From Gammaproteobacteria bacterium (lineage in GTDB: Bacteria > Pseudomonadota > Gammaproteobacteria > GRL18): 64,000 nucleotides of DNA. The notes below the pieces were generated by a model, which worked only from the letters and a program-made list of their open reading frames with translations, did no database searches and was not told where the DNA came from. The stretch lies in the NCBI GenBank assembly GCA_015488755.1, contig WFNB01000093.1:1-64000 (forward strand). Direction: 5' to 3'. The stretch's first letter is position 1. Each line of letters begins with the position of its first letter. The translations under genes and the position numbers were made by a program. Positions 62,401-64,000 of the stretch are shown here, piece after piece.

Positions 62401-64000
62401 ATGGATCAAACCACTCAACAATCTAAAATAAAAATTCTTATCGAGCGCGGTAAAGAACAGGGTTATTTAACGTATGCAGAAGTGAATGATCATCTGCCTA
62501 ACGATATTTTAGAGCCGGAGCAAATTGAAGACATCATTGCGATGATCAATGACATGGGGATTAAAGTTGTTGAAGCCGCTCCTGATGCTGACGATTTAAT
62601 TGTTGAAGGTTCTTCAACAGACACAACAGATGATGATGCCGTTGAAGAAGCAGCAGCAGCACTGGCCTCTATGGATTCAGAGTTTGGTCGTACCACCGAT
62701 CCTGTTCGCATGTACATGCGCGAAATGGGTTCTGTTGAGTTATTAACTCGTCAGGGTGAAATTAAAATTGCTAAGCGTATTGAAGAAGGCATGAAGCAAA
62801 TGTATAGCGCATTAGCCTCATACCCAGCAACCATTGGTTTGTTGTTAGCAGAATACGATAAAATTGCACTTGAAGAACGTAAAATCACAGACATCCTTAG
62901 CGGTACAGGTTTTGCGCTACTTGAAGAAGAAGACATCGAAGATCATTTGTTAGCTAACCCCGCATCAACACCTAATGATTCCAAAGATGATGACGATGAA
63001 GAAGACAAAGAGCCTGTCGGACCTGATATGGAGCTTGTTAAAGAGCATTTTGAGCACATTCGTACTTTGAATGAAAAGCTTTTATGTTTAGAAGAAGGTG
63101 ATGGCTACGATAGTGATGATTGTAAGGCCTTGCGTGCAGAGATGGCTGAGGCATTTATGAAACTTAAGCGTACCCATAAGCTTAATGATCGTATGATTGC
63201 TGCTTTGCGTTCATTAATCGAACGTATTCGTATGCACGAAAAAATAATACTAACAGCCTGTGTTGACAAAGCACACATGCCAAGAAAAGAATTTATCACC
63301 TCTTTCCCTAAAAATGAGACCGATCTAAATTGGTTGGATATGCACATTGAAAAAGGCGATGCTTACTCAGAGGTTCTGAAAGAGCATGCAGATGAAATCA
63401 GAAAAGCACAAAGAAAACTCGTTGCTATCGGTAAAGAATGCCGTATGAGTATTTCAGGCATTAAAGATGTTAACCGACAAATGTCTATTGGTGAAGCCAA
63501 AGCACGCCGTGCTAAAAAAGAAATGGTCGAAGCTAATTTACGTCTGGTTATCTCTATTGCTAAAAAATACACTAACCGCGGCTTACAATTTTTAGATCTG
63601 ATTCAAGAAGGCAATATCGGCTTAATGAAAGCGGTTGATAAATTTGAATACCGTCGTGGTTATAAATTTTCTACCTATGCAACATGGTGGATCAGACAGG
63701 CAATTACTCGCTCTATTGCCGATCAGGCTCGCACCATTCGTATCCCCGTGCATATGATTGAAACCATTAACAAGCTAAATCGTGTGTCTCGTCAACTATT
63801 ACAAGAAAAAGGGCGTGAAGCAACACCAGAAGAACTGGCAGAAAAAATGGAAATGCCAGAAGATAAAGTACGTAAAGTGCTTAAAATTGCCAAAGAACCT
63901 ATTTCAATGGAAACCCCCATTGGTGATGATGAAGATTCACATCTAGGCGATTTTATTGAAGATCAGAATATTCAATCACCTTCTGAAACGGCGAATACAA
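62401..64000 (+). CDS. rpoD: RNA polymerase sigma factor RpoD (sigma-70), 3' part outside the window
   Basis: An open frame from the ATG at 62401 to the window edge, 533 full codons. Region 1.1 starts [20 protein letters not shown]. Region 1.2 is [20 protein letters not shown]. An acidic non-conserved region follows ([10 protein letters not shown]). Region 2 has [60 protein letters not shown]. Region 3 begins at [15 protein letters not shown]. Region 4 is cut off. It is the housekeeping sigma factor and the last gene of the rpsU-dnaG-rpoD operon, 188 bases after dnaG; the gap may hold a further promoter. Confidence 0.97.
   Translation, partial: MDQTTQQSKIKILIERGKEQGYLTYAEVNDHLPNDILEPEQIEDIIAMINDMGIKVVEAAPDADDLIVEGSSTDTTDDDAVEEAAAALASMDSEFGRTTDPVRMYMREMGSVELLTRQGEIKIAKRIEEGMKQMYSALASYPATIGLLLAEYDKIALEERKITDILSGTGFALLEEEDIEDHLLANPASTPNDSKDDDDEEDKEPVGPDMELVKEHFEHIRTLNEKLLCLEEGDGYDSDDCKALRAEMAEAFMKLKRTHKLNDRMIAALRSLIERIRMHEKIILTACVDKAHMPRKEFITSFPKNETDLNWLDMHIEKGDAYSEVLKEHADEIRKAQRKLVAIGKECRMSISGIKDVNRQMSIGEAKARRAKKEMVEANLRLVISIAKKYTNRGLQFLDLIQEGNIGLMKAVDKFEYRRGYKFSTYATWWIRQAITRSIADQARTIRIPVHMIETINKLNRVSRQLLQEKGREATPEELAEKMEMPEDKVRKVLKIAKEPISMETPIGDDEDSHLGDFIEDQNIQSPSETANT

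Overview
The window is chromosomal DNA of an AT-rich gammaproteobacterium. The right-hand third carries two gene orders typical of Gammaproteobacteria: rpsT-murJ-ribF-ileS-lspA-fkpB-ispH and tsaD<>rpsU-yqeY-dnaG-rpoD (the macromolecular synthesis operon). It also has lipid A/LPS export (msbA), a TonB-dependent vitamin B12 receptor and a CMP-Kdo synthetase homologue, so the cell has an outer membrane. I cannot name the genus from the sequence.

Layout. (1) 1-5965, minus strand: a type I-C CRISPR-Cas effector set, cas3, then cas5c-cas8c-cas7c. A YgiT-type zinc-finger gene follows where cas4-cas1-cas2 is normally expected. Between cas3 and cas5c lies one solitary type I-C repeat. Its 'spacer' begins with 17 bases identical to a site beside a 5'-TTC motif that covers the predicted -35 box of the cas5-cas8-cas7 promoter. 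This looks like a crRNA-like RNA that guides the complex to its own promoter, and it is the most notable signal in the window. (2) 6310-21411: a surface polysaccharide/LPS cluster with a carbamoyltransferase, several glycosyltransferases including a GT11 fucosyltransferase type, an aldolase-HAD-CMP-ulosonate synthetase cassette, an O-antigen ligase/polymerase, a WaaP-like kinase and msbA. An Rpn-type nuclease gene with in-frame 12-bp repeats interrupts it. (3) 21731-32549: a tight six-gene defence operon: SNF2-type helicase, DUF4391 protein, DinD, type III Mod, RhuM, type III Res. A possible transposase scrap precedes it. (4) 32683-37700, minus strand: btuB-btuC-btuD-btuF under a cobalamin riboswitch.

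(5) 37867-40820: a membrane class III nucleotide cyclase, an acyltransferase and a composite pseudogene made of MBOAT and SGNH-like remnants. (6) 40871-49093: an island of about 8.2 kb between a 3' fragment of tRNA-Phe and the intact tRNA-Phe gene. It has no integrase. It carries a MerR regulator with a textbook 19-bp-spacer operator, a VIT-VWA protein, a PcfJ-like protein, a truncated small gene, a sirtuin with a long unknown C-terminal extension, and a NucS/DUF91-like nuclease. This is a candidate defence or conflict system. (7) 49449-64000: conserved housekeeping genes, with a possible small RNA or attenuator between rpsT and murJ. rpoD runs off the right edge.

Start codons were moved from the longest open frame where signal peptides, ribosome binding sites or terminators argued for it (btuF, btuB, kdsB, murJ, ribF, ileS, lspA, cyclase). 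All functional assignments come from reading motifs by eye; no database search was run.
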